Assembly: GCA_003510135.1 (NCBI GenBank)
Contig: DOKY01000032.1
Coordinates: 1 to 40,876, forward strand
Direction of reading: 5' to 3'
From: Pseudothermotoga sp.
GTDB lineage: Bacteria > Thermotogota > Thermotogae > Thermotogales > DSM-5069
DNA length: 40,876 nucleotides
Numbering within the stretch: position 1 is the stretch's first letter; the number at the start of each line of letters is the position of its first letter. Below are positions 16,124 through 24,720 of the stretch, in pieces. Under the pieces are notes generated by a model that saw only the letters and a program-made list of their open reading frames with translations, was not told the origin of the DNA and made no database searches. Both the position numbers and the translations under genes were made by a program.

Positions 16124-17654
16124 GAACCTGAGTCTTCAAGAAGGTGAACTTCGCATCTCTCAGCTGCAGGGCCTTCGTTCCGGCAAGAACGGACGCGAAG
16201 CTGTCTATCACAGAATAGCCGCTCGCTACGACAGCGGTGTCCGCGTTGATCTGTGTGCTCCTCGCACGAAACAAGGAAAAGTTCTCCACATTGACACCGA
16301 TCTTTCCGCTGATCCAGCTGTCGATGGTTTCGAGTGACGAAAGGTCCGAGACGGAAACCGCGGTCCTCGTTGAATAAATCGAGCACGAATACATCCTCAC
16401 TCGAGAACTTCGAGAAACTTTTAGCTGAGACATCTTTGAGTCCATGATGATGGTATTGCCACAGTTGAGAAGCTCCAGAATCCCGAAATCGGAAGAATCT
16501 ATCCACAGCTTTCTGACGTTGTCGATGATCAGTTGAGAAGCTTTGACATTTTTCAGGGCGGTGAGAAAAGATCTGTTGATCTGAAGCTTTGACCTGGACA
16601 GGTCCGTGTCTGAGAACCACAACGTTGTCGCACCATCCACCGAAACGTTCGTTTCGATCGCTGCACCCATCGCGACGAGTTTGCCAGATTCCACCACCAA
16701 AAGGTTTCCCGATCCCGTAACTTTCGCGCCGCGTTCCAGAAGAAGTGTTCCACGCACTATGAGTTCACAGCCGCTGTTTATTCTCAGGGTCGAGCCCGTT
16801 TTCAAGACGACTTTCTGTTCTGAAGGTATGACGACCCTGCCGAAGATGGTATGTTCTGAGGAGAGAGAACAACTGTCGTTGAGATTCATGAGGACGGGAT
16901 TCTGCTGCTGCACAAATTCAAACTTTTTGTAGTAAAGAACGGGAAAGCTTTCGTTCGAGGCTGCATCCAGATCGCACACAAACGCGAGCTGTTCCTTCAG
17001 TTCGTCGGATCTGGTCTCGTAGGCTTCGATCCTTCCATCCTGAACAATGTAAACTCTGTGGGTTCGGTTCGAAACGATCCTTCCCTGACTGAACTGTGGT
17101 GGGCGAGGCGGAACAGGTACAACAACGAACTTGTACGTTTGATCGACGATGTTTGAGCCGCTGTCTCTGCAAACGATCCTCAATCTTCTCTCGCCCGAGT
17201 GCATGAAAAAGGTGTCGAGCAGCAGTCTGCCTCCTTTCGGAGGATCGATCCTGACACCGTCAAGATAGACGCTGTAACGCAATGACCCTGCTTCATCCCA
17301 ATCGTCCTCCGCAAAGATTTCCAGCGTCAGTTTTCCGAGTGGTACGTAGTAGCTTGGAACTTTCAGTTTCACCGTTGGAGCCCTGTCCTTGCTGGCGTCA
17401 ATGTACAGGCGAACTGGCGAAGCCCTGACACCATTTTTGATGGGCGTGAGGACCAGCGTCGTGTTGTAGTTCTTCCTCCAGGGAATGTTCAGCTGCGAAA
17501 CGGGTAAAGTGACTTTCTTTCCATCGAGCTCCAGCTCGACCTCGTCGTAGGTTTCGAGGCCCACGATGAGCAACTGCGAATTTTTGAACTGATAGCTCAC
17601 CGCGGCAAGCACCAGGCAGCTCGCGAGGAGCAAAAATAAGGTCAGGTTTCTCAT
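16077..17654 (-). CDS. Exported protein with beta-helix-like C-terminal region
   Basis: A 525-aa protein with a clear signal peptide (MRNLTLFLLLASCLVLAAVS). The N-terminal third looks like beta-sandwich domains: residues about 25-95, and 95-190, the latter resembling a bacterial Ig-like exported domain. From about residue 270 to the end there are short repeating beta strands with regular Asn, Ser and hydrophobic spacing, as in right-handed parallel beta-helix proteins. I see no catalytic motif, so surface binding is as likely as polysaccharide lysis. It overlaps the upstream ABC transporter stop by four bases (ATGA), so the transporter and this protein may be made together. Location would be the periplasm or toga. 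Confidence 0.75.
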   Translation of the reverse strand: MRNLTLFLLLASCLVLAAVSYQFKNSQLLIVGLETYDEVELELDGKKVTLPVSQLNIPWRKNYNTTLVLTPIKNGVRASPVRLYIDASKDRAPTVKLKVPSYYVPLGKLTLEIFAEDDWDEAGSLRYSVYLDGVRIDPPKGGRLLLDTFFMHSGERRLRIVCRDSGSNIVDQTYKFVVVPVPPRPPQFSQGRIVSNRTHRVYIVQDGRIEAYETRSDELKEQLAFVCDLDAASNESFPVLYYKKFEFVQQQNPVLMNLNDSCSLSSEHTIFGRVVIPSEQKVVLKTGSTLRINSGCELIVRGTLLLERGAKVTGSGNLLVVESGKLVAMGAAIETNVSVDGATTLWFSDTDLSRSKLQINRSFLTALKNVKASQLIIDNVRKLWIDSSDFGILELLNCGNTIIMDSKMSQLKVSRSSRVRMYSCSIYSTRTAVSVSDLSSLETIDSWISGKIGVNVENFSLFRARSTQINADTAVVASGYSVIDSFASVLAGTKALQLRDAKFTFLKTQVLGGTEKFGLVEVSER

Positions 17655-19378
17655 GCTTCTAGCTCCTCTTCGATCATCTGGCGTTTGAACATGCGCGCGT
17701 ACAAACCGTCCAGGTTCATCAATTCTTCGTGCGTGCCCTTCTCGACGATCATGCCGTCGTCGAGTACGATTATCACATCGGCGTCCCTGAGCACCTTCAG
17801 CCTGTGCGTTATGATGATCATGGTCTTTTGCTTGAACTGGTTCCTCAGTGAATCTATGATCCTTTCCTCCGTCTCGGGATCCACTGCTGAGAGACAGTCG
17901 TCGAACACGAGCACATCTTTGTTGCTGTACAGTGCACGGGCAATGGTGACTCTCTGTCTCTGTCCACCAGAGAGTGTGACTCCCCTTTCACCGACCACGG
18001 TGTCGTAACCCTGTGGGAACTTCACTATCTCATCGTGAACGGCGGCAAGTCTTGCGCACTCGATCACTCTTTCCATATCGATGTTTTCCTGAGCGAAAGC
18101 TATGTTCCTCTTTATCTGGTCTGAGAACAGAAAAGACTCCTGGGGGACGAAGGCTATCAGACTTCGTATGTTCTCGGAAGCGATATCGTTTATGTCCACA
18201 TCGTTGATGAAGATCTTGCCACGTTCCACCGGATAAAGCTTTGCCAGGAGTTTCACGATCGTGGACTTACCGCTGCCCACCGTGCCAACGATCCCGACCA
18301 TCTCGCCTTTCTTGATCGAAAAGCTCACATGTTTCAACACATCCCTCTGGCTCGAGGGGTATCTGTAGGTCAAATCAGCAAACCTTATCGTTTCGATGTG
18401 GTCGATCTTGACAGGATTTCTCGGCTCTTCAACCTGAGGAATTTCCCTCATCACCTGCATGATCCTCTTGTACGAGGCCCTGCCGCTCTGAATTACGTTG
18501 AGGACCCAACCCAGAGCCATCATTGGCCAGGTCAGCATGCCCAGATAAGAGCTGAAGGCGATGAACTCACCGAGGCTGACCTCGCCCCGCACTACCATGG
18601 GACCACCGAAGAACAGCGCAAAACCGTGTGCCAGGGATGCCAGGAAAATCATCAGGGGAAAGAACACCGATGAGACCTTCGCGAGGGCTATGCCCGCCCT
18701 GTAGTTGTTCCAGGATCTGTCTCTGAACATTTCCCAGAATTTTTCATCCGCTGCGAAACTCTTGACGATCCTTATCCCGGAGATCGTCTCCTCGGTCAGC
18801 TCGCTCACCGCGGAGAACTGATTCCGAACCTCCACGAACCTGTTATGAATGATTCTGCCGAAAAAAAGAGCAACCAGCGCGAGCGCTGGCAACGGTATCG
18901 AAGCGAGCCATGTGAGCTTCCAGCTGACCGTTCGACCCATGAAGAGAACCGTCATGATCGCCATGAAGCTTGCATCCACCGTCATTACGACTCCCTGTGC
19001 GAGCGCCATTCGCACGGCCTGAATATCGTTTGTGAATCTGGCCATCAAATCGCCACTTCTCGTCCTGTCGAAGTAACTCAGAGAGAGCGAGAGCAGTTTG
19101 TCGAACAGCGTCTTCCTGGCGAGGTATTCAAATCGTCTCGCATTACCTATGATGAAATACCTCCAGAAGAAACGCATGATGGCTATCGCCAGGGCAATGC
19201 CGATGATCCAGCTGACCATCACGGTGACGAAACTCATCGTGGGTTGCTCGGATCTCAGATGGTCCACAACCCGCCCTATGAACCTGGGAATGTACAGTTG
19301 CAGAAGATCGACAACGATCAGAGTTGAAATGCCTGTCAGATACCTGTACCAATGTCTCTTGATGAAATCCAGAAGCAC
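17651..19378 (-). CDS. ABC exporter half-transporter with degenerate ATPase site (TM287/YheI-like)
   Basis: Six-helix membrane domain (about residues 15-300) fused to a nucleotide-binding domain: Walker A GTVGSGKST (365-373), Q-loop FVPQES, signature LSGGQRQR (469-476), Walker B ending VLVFDDC, D-loop SAVD and His525 of the H-loop. The residue after the Walker B Asp is Asp instead of the catalytic Glu, as in TM287 of the T. maritima heterodimer TM287/288 and in YheI/BmrC. By family knowledge such a half needs a partner with a competent site, and none is adjacent. Start GTG 19378 is chosen because AGGTGATC precedes it; the TTG at 19393 has no site. It lies four bases after the aminotransferase stop. 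Drug or lipid export is the family role; the substrate is unknown. Confidence 0.9.
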   Translation of the reverse strand: MLLDFIKRHWYRYLTGISTLIVVDLLQLYIPRFIGRVVDHLRSEQPTMSFVTVMVSWIIGIALAIAIMRFFWRYFIIGNARRFEYLARKTLFDKLLSLSLSYFDRTRSGDLMARFTNDIQAVRMALAQGVVMTVDASFMAIMTVLFMGRTVSWKLTWLASIPLPALALVALFFGRIIHNRFVEVRNQFSAVSELTEETISGIRIVKSFAADEKFWEMFRDRSWNNYRAGIALAKVSSVFFPLMIFLASLAHGFALFFGGPMVVRGEVSLGEFIAFSSYLGMLTWPMMALGWVLNVIQSGRASYKRIMQVMREIPQVEEPRNPVKIDHIETIRFADLTYRYPSSQRDVLKHVSFSIKKGEMVGIVGTVGSGKSTIVKLLAKLYPVERGKIFINDVDINDIASENIRSLIAFVPQESFLFSDQIKRNIAFAQENIDMERVIECARLAAVHDEIVKFPQGYDTVVGERGVTLSGGQRQRVTIARALYSNKDVLVFDDCLSAVDPETEERIIDSLRNQFKQKTMIIITHRLKVLRDADVIIVLDDGMIVEKGTHEELMNLDGLYARMFKRQMIEEELEA

Positions 19379-19382
19379 GCGA

Positions 19383-20522
19383 TCACCTGCCAACGAAGTT
19401 CTTCATTCTCCTGACCCCTTCGATCAGGTTTTCTTCGCTCGTTGCGAACGAAAGTCTCGCAAAACCAGGCGCGTTGAAGGCAGAACCCGGTACCAGAGCG
19501 ACGTAGGCTTCCTGCAAGAGCTTCGTACAGAAGCGCACGTCGTCTTCGTCAAACTCGCTCACGTTGACGAGCACGTAGAACGCTCCACTGGGTCGAACGA
19601 AACTGAATCCGGCCTCCTGAAGCAGCCTGCACACCAGATCCCGTCGCTGTCTGAACCTTTCAAACATGTAACTCGTGTCCACGTCGAAGGCCTTCAACGC
19701 GGCGTACTGGGCAACGGTGTTTATGTTTGAAGTAGTGTGCGCCTGCACCTTTGCCGCCGCTCTGGCGATCTCGACTGGAGCCACAAGATACCCTACACGC
19801 CAGCCGGTCATGGAGTGAGATTTTGAAAAGGCGTTCACGAGAGCGACGTTGTTTCCCTTCGAAATGGCGTACATGGAGGCGTACGCACCATCGTAAACCA
19901 GACAGTCGTACACTTCGTCCGAGATGATGAATATGTCTTTCTCGATCGAAAGTGCGTGTATCTGTTTCAGCAGATCAGCATCGTACACGACTCCTGTCGG
20001 GTTGTTTGGACTGTTCAGCACGATGATTCTGGTCCTCGGAGTGATCGCGCTCTCTATTTGCTCGATCGAGGGCTTGAATCCGTTCTCAAAGCTCGTTTTC
20101 ACGTGCACAGCTTTTCCTCCGAGCATAACTACCATTGGTTCGTAGCTGACCCAGCACGGGTCTACGATCAGAACCTCATCGCCTTCTCCAACGAGTGCCG
20201 CAAGGCAGTTGTAGATCGCCTGCTTTCCTCCGTTCGTCACGATCACCTGTTCTGCGCGACAAGTAACGTTGTGTTTTTCCGAAACGTGTTTGGCGATCCT
20301 TTCTCTCAGCTGTGGGATACCCGAAGAGTCCGTGTACTTGGTCAGACCAGCCTTCAAAGCTTCTATCGCTGCTTCCACTATGGGCTGTGGCGTTGGAAAA
20401 TCAGGCTCGCCCGCCGTGAGGTTGACCACGTCGATGCCTTTTTGCTTCATCGACTGCGCCAAGGCGTTGATCTCGAGCGTTTTTGAACCCGCGATGTTCT
20501 TGACCCTTTCCGAAACGTTCAT
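19383..20522 (-). CDS. Class I PLP-dependent aminotransferase (aspartate type)
   Basis: A 379-aa fold-type I aminotransferase of the AspC/AAT family, subgroup I-gamma by appearance. Visible features: NLTAGEPDFPTPQPI, YTDSSGIPQLRERIA, VTNGGKQAIYNCLAAL, LNSPNNPTGVVYD with the substrate/PLP Asn, ISDEVYDCLVYDG with the PLP Asp and Tyr, FSKSHSMTGWRVGY with the Schiff-base Lys, and the C-terminal ARLSFATSEE with the carboxylate-binding Arg. Start ATG 20522 has GGAGG six bases upstream. The genes on either side are close (13 and 4 bases), so it belongs to the minus-strand operon. The preferred amino donor cannot be read from sequence. Confidence 0.93.
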   Translation of the reverse strand: MNVSERVKNIAGSKTLEINALAQSMKQKGIDVVNLTAGEPDFPTPQPIVEAAIEALKAGLTKYTDSSGIPQLRERIAKHVSEKHNVTCRAEQVIVTNGGKQAIYNCLAALVGEGDEVLIVDPCWVSYEPMVVMLGGKAVHVKTSFENGFKPSIEQIESAITPRTRIIVLNSPNNPTGVVYDADLLKQIHALSIEKDIFIISDEVYDCLVYDGAYASMYAISKGNNVALVNAFSKSHSMTGWRVGYLVAPVEIARAAAKVQAHTTSNINTVAQYAALKAFDVDTSYMFERFRQRRDLVCRLLQEAGFSFVRPSGAFYVLVNVSEFDEDDVRFCTKLLQEAYVALVPGSAFNAPGFARLSFATSEENLIEGVRRMKNFVGR

Positions 20523-20535
20523 CCAGTCCCTCCTT

Positions 20536-21792
20536 TCAGCTCTCGGCCTTTTCTCCCCTTCTCACAAAACCCATCGTCGCGTAAGAAGTCAGCAGAAACA
20601 CTATTGAAAACACGAAAAGCGAACCATAACCTGCCAGATCTATGAAGGCGCCCGCAAGGGGTGGTGCGACGATGTTGGCGGCCATCGAGAAGAAATAGTA
20701 CAGCCCGGTGTAACCGCCGACTTTCTCGGATCTGGTCATGTCAACCACCATGGGCAAAGAGTTCACGTTCACGAGCGCCCAACCAGCACCGCTGATCGCA
20801 AAGACAAGATAGAAGAGAAACAGAAGCGCAGAATCCCTCAACAGGGACGAGAATACAATGGCGATGAGCAAACACACGACCATGATGGTGAGTCCAAGCC
20901 TTATGGTTTTCCTCCTGCCGAGTCTTGCACCTATGAAGCCAGCGGGCAGGGCGAAAATCATGAAAGAAAGCGAAAAGACGCCCAGAACGAGCGCCCCCGT
21001 GCTCTCACTTATGTTCATGTGAAACTTCGCATAGCTGGTGAAAAAGGTCTCGATCGCGTTGAATCCAACAAACCAGAGAAAGATGGAGGTGAGCATCATC
21101 ATCAAGCTCTTTTCCCTCGAGGCGAACACGTCGCGCAGATTCTCCATTAGTTCTTTCGAACCCTTTCTTAGCGTATCTGAGACGTCGAGCTTTTCATTCC
21201 TGACTCTGTACTGTGATGGTTCATCAACGAAGAGCACGACCAGAAGGTTGGCCAGGAGCATCAGAGCTGCACCAGCAAGAAACGGGTAAGCCTTGTTCGC
21301 ATCGTACAAAGGCTTGCCCGCAAAGTAGGCCAAAAGCGCCCCAAAACCTCCCATGAAGTTGATGATCCCGTTAGCCTGACTGCGCTTCTCAGAAGGGGTT
21401 ATGTCCGGCATGAAGGCGATCAGCGGAGATCTGAAGAGCGCCATCGAGAAATTCATCAGGATGATGATGAACATCATGAGTGCGAGCGAACCAAGGTCCT
21501 TGCACAGAGGAATCAGGGCGAAGAAAAGGGCTCCCAGTGGGGCACCCGCAAGTATGTAAGGCTTTCTCCTGCCAATTCTCGTTCGCGTCTGGTCGCTCAG
21601 CGTTCCTATGAACGGCAACATGAAAATGGCGAAGAAGTTGTCGATCGTCATGATGAGGCCTATCAGAAACGAAGGCAAGGCGAAGTCCTTCAGAAAGATA
21701 GGGACATAGGCGTTGTACAGTGGCCACATGACGCTTATTCCAAAAAACCCCAACCCCAGCAGGTATACCTTCCAATACTTGAAATCCTCCAC
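20536..21792 (-). CDS. MFS transporter (SLC45/GPH-like)
   Basis: About 418 aa with twelve predicted membrane segments. The loop 2-3 signature GTLSDQTRTRIGRRKPYILAG resembles plant and bacterial sucrose/maltose:proton symporters (SLC45/SUT type) and the GPH sugar family. The second-half signature FIGARLGRRKTIRLG is also present. Sugar import is likely but not shown. Start GTG 21792 is preferred over the upstream ATG and TTG codons of the longer frame, because a GGGGGTGA site lies five bases upstream and it leaves five bases after the stop of the preceding gene, in keeping with the spacing in this operon. Confidence 0.87.
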   Translation of the reverse strand: MEDFKYWKVYLLGLGFFGISVMWPLYNAYVPIFLKDFALPSFLIGLIMTIDNFFAIFMLPFIGTLSDQTRTRIGRRKPYILAGAPLGALFFALIPLCKDLGSLALMMFIIILMNFSMALFRSPLIAFMPDITPSEKRSQANGIINFMGGFGALLAYFAGKPLYDANKAYPFLAGAALMLLANLLVVLFVDEPSQYRVRNEKLDVSDTLRKGSKELMENLRDVFASREKSLMMMLTSIFLWFVGFNAIETFFTSYAKFHMNISESTGALVLGVFSLSFMIFALPAGFIGARLGRRKTIRLGLTIMVVCLLIAIVFSSLLRDSALLFLFYLVFAISGAGWALVNVNSLPMVVDMTRSEKVGGYTGLYYFFSMAANIVAPPLAGAFIDLAGYGSLFVFSIVFLLTSYATMGFVRRGEKAES

Positions 21793-21797
21793 GAAAT

Positions 21798-22598
21798 TCA
21801 CCCCCAGATCTGTTCTCTGAGCCATTGGATCGTTCGCATCATGGAAGGACCATCGTGTATCAGGTTCTTTCCAGCTTCCACCGTGGATTCTATCAATTTT
21901 GCTTCCCAATCCCAACCTCTCGAGCCAACAATACGATACGGATCCACGGGAAAGTCCGGCTCATGGAAAAAGATTATGAACCTCGGCCTTCGCCTGCGAA
22001 CTTCTTTCAGTGGAGGTACGAAGAAGCTTTCGACGACATCACTGAAGATGTTCTTCAATCCTGCATACTCTTCAAGGTCGTTCACGAAACTCAAACTGCC
22101 GACGGTCCTCACATGTTCGCCAAACCACAGTTCAACATACGCCGAAGGTCTTTCGGCATGAGTTTCACGACCGTTAAGAAACACCTCTTGCCACTTCAGC
22201 ACCAGTTCTCGCGCACTTCTGACATCGTTCAACAGACCTCCAATCAACATCACGTTCTCCCACACGCCGTTGATGCTCTTTGGCAGGGGTAAAACGTACA
22301 CGGGCAGACCCTCTTGCAACAAATGCAGCGCGAGCTGCATCTGAACACCTGTGGTCAAAAGCACGAGATCTGGCCTGAGCGATTTCAGCTTCGAAAGATC
22401 GACCGTCAGATAATCTCCAACTACTTCGGCACTTGGATGATTCACATAGCGCGAACAGTACTTTGACACACCGACGACTCTTTCACCGTGACCCATCTCG
22501 AAAATGGTTTCGGTGAAACCGGAAACGAGGCTGACGATTCTTTCAATTCCATCGGGAAGATCAATCTTTCTCATGAGAGGTTCGCAGTAAATCTTCAA
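21798..22598 (-). CDS. BtuF/FepB-like substrate-binding domain protein without signal peptide
   Basis: A 266-aa protein of the cobalamin/ferric-siderophore substrate-binding fold (BtuF-like, class III). The start of the family domain is plain: GIERIVSLVSGFTETIFEMG, then VVGVSKYC, GDYLTVDLSKLKSLRPDLVL and GLPVYVLPLP, and a C-terminal lobe with RRRRPRFIIF. There is no signal peptide or lipobox: TTG 22598, with GAGGTG six bases upstream, leads straight into MKIYCEPLMRKIDLP. It should therefore stay in the cytosol, unlike transport-associated relatives, and no permease or ATPase genes are adjacent. It lies three bases after the ferritin-VIT stop. A role in cobalamin or metal-chelate handling is a family-based guess. 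Confidence 0.75.
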   Translation of the reverse strand: MKIYCEPLMRKIDLPDGIERIVSLVSGFTETIFEMGHGERVVGVSKYCSRYVNHPSAEVVGDYLTVDLSKLKSLRPDLVLLTTGVQMQLALHLLQEGLPVYVLPLPKSINGVWENVMLIGGLLNDVRSARELVLKWQEVFLNGRETHAERPSAYVELWFGEHVRTVGSLSFVNDLEEYAGLKNIFSDVVESFFVPPLKEVRRRRPRFIIFFHEPDFPVDPYRIVGSRGWDWEAKLIESTVEAGKNLIHDGPSMMRTIQWLREQIWG

Positions 22599-22601
22599 GG
22601 T

Positions 22602-23444
22602 TTACACCTCTATGTTGAAGAACTTTCGCGCGACCATTCCAATGATGAACGAAACGGCGGCAACGCCCATACTGATCGAAAGCATCTCGAGAAAGTTCTT
22701 CTTGAAGCTTTCCTCCCTCACCACAGAGACGAAGAACGTGAAGATCAATATGACGAGAACGGCATTCGCGATCGTCCAGTACAGCGACACCATGGGTCGG
22801 TCCAACACCATGTACGGAAAGACCAGGAACAGAACCGTCAGCAGATAGGCGATCCCGGTGTAGAGCGCAGATCTCAGAGGCTTTTTGTTTCCATTTTCAG
22901 ATTTGCGAGAGAGATAGTCCGACGCAGACATCGAAAGGGCTGCAGCCAGACCCGTGATGATACCGGAGAGCGCCACGATCCTGGAATTCTGGATCGCGAG
23001 CGTTAGACCGGCCAGCGCACCTGTCAGCTCAACGAGCGCGTCGTTCAGGCCCAGCACCATCGAACCTATGTACTCGATCCTTTCTTCGTCTATGAGTCTT
23101 AACAACGCTCTCTCATGCTCTTCCTCGTCACTCAGGATCTCTGTTTGTTCGAGCGATTTATAACTCTTTTGTGCCCTTTCTTCGTTCTGTTCCATCAACT
23201 TGAGTGTGAACGTTATGCCCAGCAGTTTGACGAGCAGCAGGTAGAATATCACCTTCCACCAGCTTGGTGCAACATCGATCTGCGTCAAATTCTTCAATTT
23301 CCTGTAGTGGCTCAGCTCATCCTTAGCGATCTTGGACAGAACTTCCGAGTTTTTCTCGTCCATCTTGGCGAGTTTCGTGTACACTATGTATTCAGTCATC
23401 TCTGCCTTTTGCATTTTGAGTAAGATGCGTTGATCTTTCCTCAA
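22602..23444 (-). CDS. Ferritin-like/VIT1 family membrane iron transporter
   Basis: A 280-aa fusion. Residues about 10-50 form a rubrerythrin-like helix pair with Glu15/Glu18 and the ExxH motif DELSHYRKL (Glu43, His46); with later acidic residues (SDEEEHERALLRLIDEER) they could form a di-iron or iron-sensing site. Residues 125-280 are the VIT1/CCC1 domain with five hydrophobic segments and the signature MVLGLNDALVELTGALAGL, ending in GMVARKFF. Known relatives (MbfA, Fer-VIT) export iron or manganese from the cytosol. Start TTG 23444 has GGAGG eight bases upstream. It diverges from the encapsulated ferritin gene, which supports a joint iron-homeostasis role. It heads the minus-strand run down to 15419. 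Confidence 0.88.
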   Translation of the reverse strand: MRKDQRILLKMQKAEMTEYIVYTKLAKMDEKNSEVLSKIAKDELSHYRKLKNLTQIDVAPSWWKVIFYLLLVKLLGITFTLKLMEQNEERAQKSYKSLEQTEILSDEEEHERALLRLIDEERIEYIGSMVLGLNDALVELTGALAGLTLAIQNSRIVALSGIITGLAAALSMSASDYLSRKSENGNKKPLRSALYTGIAYLLTVLFLVFPYMVLDRPMVSLYWTIANAVLVILIFTFFVSVVREESFKKNFLEMLSISMGVAAVSFIIGMVARKFFNIEV

Positions 23445-23464
23445 ACTCTTTCCCTCCGATTCAA

Positions 23465-23493
23465 ATTCTAATCCAAAACGTCGCTCTGCAAAC
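23465..23493 (-). promoter_or_regulatory. Possible promoter of the ferritin-VIT gene
   Basis: On the minus strand TAGAAT lies at 23465-23470. TTTGCA lies 16 bases upstream of it, sharing TT and CA with the -35 consensus. The spacing and position, about 20 bases before the start codon, fit, but both hexamers are imperfect. I see no Fur-like inverted repeat with confidence in the 144-bp divergent region. Confidence 0.28.
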
Positions 23494-23562
23494 GAACAAC
23501 AGATTCAGGGACCCAAACACAACCTTTCCTCGAATATAACAAATGGTTTCGATACATTCTTG

Positions 23563-23571
23563 TGCTAAAAT
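23563..23571 (+). promoter_or_regulatory. Putative extended -10 promoter of the encapsulin operon
   Basis: Reads TGCTAAAAT (TGn plus TAAAAT), 18 bases before the ferritin ATG. The same TGn arrangement occurs at rbgA and glgD in this window. No strong -35 is visible; TGGTTT at 23544-23549 is a weak candidate. Confidence 0.42.
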
Positions 23572-23588
23572 TGAAGAGGGGTGATGAG

Positions 23589-23930
23589 ATGCCAGAATTC
23601 GTTAATCCGTTCAGTGGAAAGGTCCCAGAAAGAAAACTGACGCTTTCTGAACTCATCCGTGCGATAAGGCTTAATATCGCCGCCGAGCACGAAGCGGTGC
23701 ACCAGTACATGGCGATCGCGGACGCGACGGATCATCCTCTGGCGAAGAAGGTGCTCATCGATATAGCGAACGAAGAGAGGGTTCACATCGGTGAGTTCAC
23801 CAAGCTTCTCGACATCCTCACGAAGGATGAATCCAAGTTCATGGAGGAAGGCTTTAAAGAAGTTGAAGAACTCATGTCTCAGAACGATGACGAAGAGCCG
23901 ACCGTAGGTTCGCTGAAAGAAGGTGACTGA
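23589..23930 (+). CDS. Encapsulated ferritin-like cargo protein (EncFtn)
   Basis: A 113-aa two-helix ferritin-like protein loaded into the encapsulin shell. The EncFtn iron ligands are visible: Glu33 in NIAAEHEAVHQY, and Glu63 and His66 in NEERVHIGEF. Two subunits would build one four-helix ferroxidase site. The acidic tail ends EEPTVGSLKEGD, where TVGSLK (105-110) matches the (L)TVGSL cargo-loading peptide that docks inside family 1 encapsulins. Start ATG 23589 is chosen for the GAGGGGTGAT site; the frame opens upstream at 23562 without one. Its stop lies one base before the encapsulin ATG, so the two are coupled. It oxidises Fe(II) for storage in the compartment. Confidence 0.93.
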   Translation: MPEFVNPFSGKVPERKLTLSELIRAIRLNIAAEHEAVHQYMAIADATDHPLAKKVLIDIANEERVHIGEFTKLLDILTKDESKFMEEGFKEVEELMSQNDDEEPTVGSLKEGD

Positions 23931-23931
23931 C

Positions 23932-24720
23932 ATGGCGAACAGGTATCTGATGCAGGAAGACGCCCCGATAAGTGCAGAACTGTGGAAACTGCTGAACGAT
24001 GTGCTGGTGGATCTGGCAAAGACGAACCTGACGGGGAGAAAACTCCTGAACATGATCGGTCCTCTCGGATTCGGAGTCAAGCAGGTTTCTCTCGGCGATG
24101 AAGAGATAGACGATGGTGTCTTCGCACCTAAGAGCCTGCCACTGTACTACGTTCACAGAACGTTCGAGATTCCCACGAGGGACATCGCCGCGTTCGAATC
24201 GGAAAAGGTCACGCTCGATCTCACCAGTTTCAGGAAAGCTGTACTCGAATGTCTCGACTTTGAAGAGAAGTTGATCTTCCACGGCCTGGCGGAGCAGAAA
24301 GGATTGTTGAACCTCGACGAGGCTGCTCAGGTGAACATGGGTGAGTGGAGCAAGATCGGTGAGGCTGCGGAAGATGTGATCGAAGCGATCACAAAGCTCG
24401 ACGAGTCAGGCTTTCACGGTCCTTACTTGCTGGCACTCTCGCCGGACAGGTACAACAGGCTGATGAGAAGGTACGAGAGCGGTAACCAAACCGAACTGGA
24501 ACACATTTCCATGATGGTCAAAAAGATCTACAAGGCACCCACGTTGAAGAATGCCGGGGTGTTGATCTGTGATTCACCTTTTTACGCTTCGCTGATAGTC
24601 GGTCAGGATCTGTCGATAGGCTTCATAGGTCCGAAGGACCACACGCTGGAATTCTTCGTGTCCGAAAGCATAGCGTTGCTTGTCCGAGAGCCGAAATCTG
24701 TGTGCGTCTTGAGGGGCTGA
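23932..24720 (+). CDS. enc: Encapsulin shell protein (family 1, linocin M18-like)
   Basis: An HK97-fold protein that self-assembles into a protein shell around the ferritin cargo. The 262-aa sequence aligns by eye with T. maritima encapsulin (recalled from memory): TNLTGRKLLNMIGPLGFG matches the N-terminal region of that protein, KSLPLYYVHRTFEIPTRDI the E-loop start, then EEKLIFHGL, GPYLLALSPDRYNRLM, ILVGQDLSIGF-like VGQDLSIGF, and the C-terminal VSESIALLVREP. At the position of T. maritima Trp87, which stacks on bound flavin, there is Arg83. ATG 23932 is chosen for the AAGGTG site six bases upstream. The stop codon lies within a strong terminator palindrome. Confidence 0.95.
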   Translation: MANRYLMQEDAPISAELWKLLNDVLVDLAKTNLTGRKLLNMIGPLGFGVKQVSLGDEEIDDGVFAPKSLPLYYVHRTFEIPTRDIAAFESEKVTLDLTSFRKAVLECLDFEEKLIFHGLAEQKGLLNLDEAAQVNMGEWSKIGEAAEDVIEAITKLDESGFHGPYLLALSPDRYNRLMRRYESGNQTELEHISMMVKKIYKAPTLKNAGVLICDSPFYASLIVGQDLSIGFIGPKDHTLEFFVSESIALLVREPKSVCVLRG

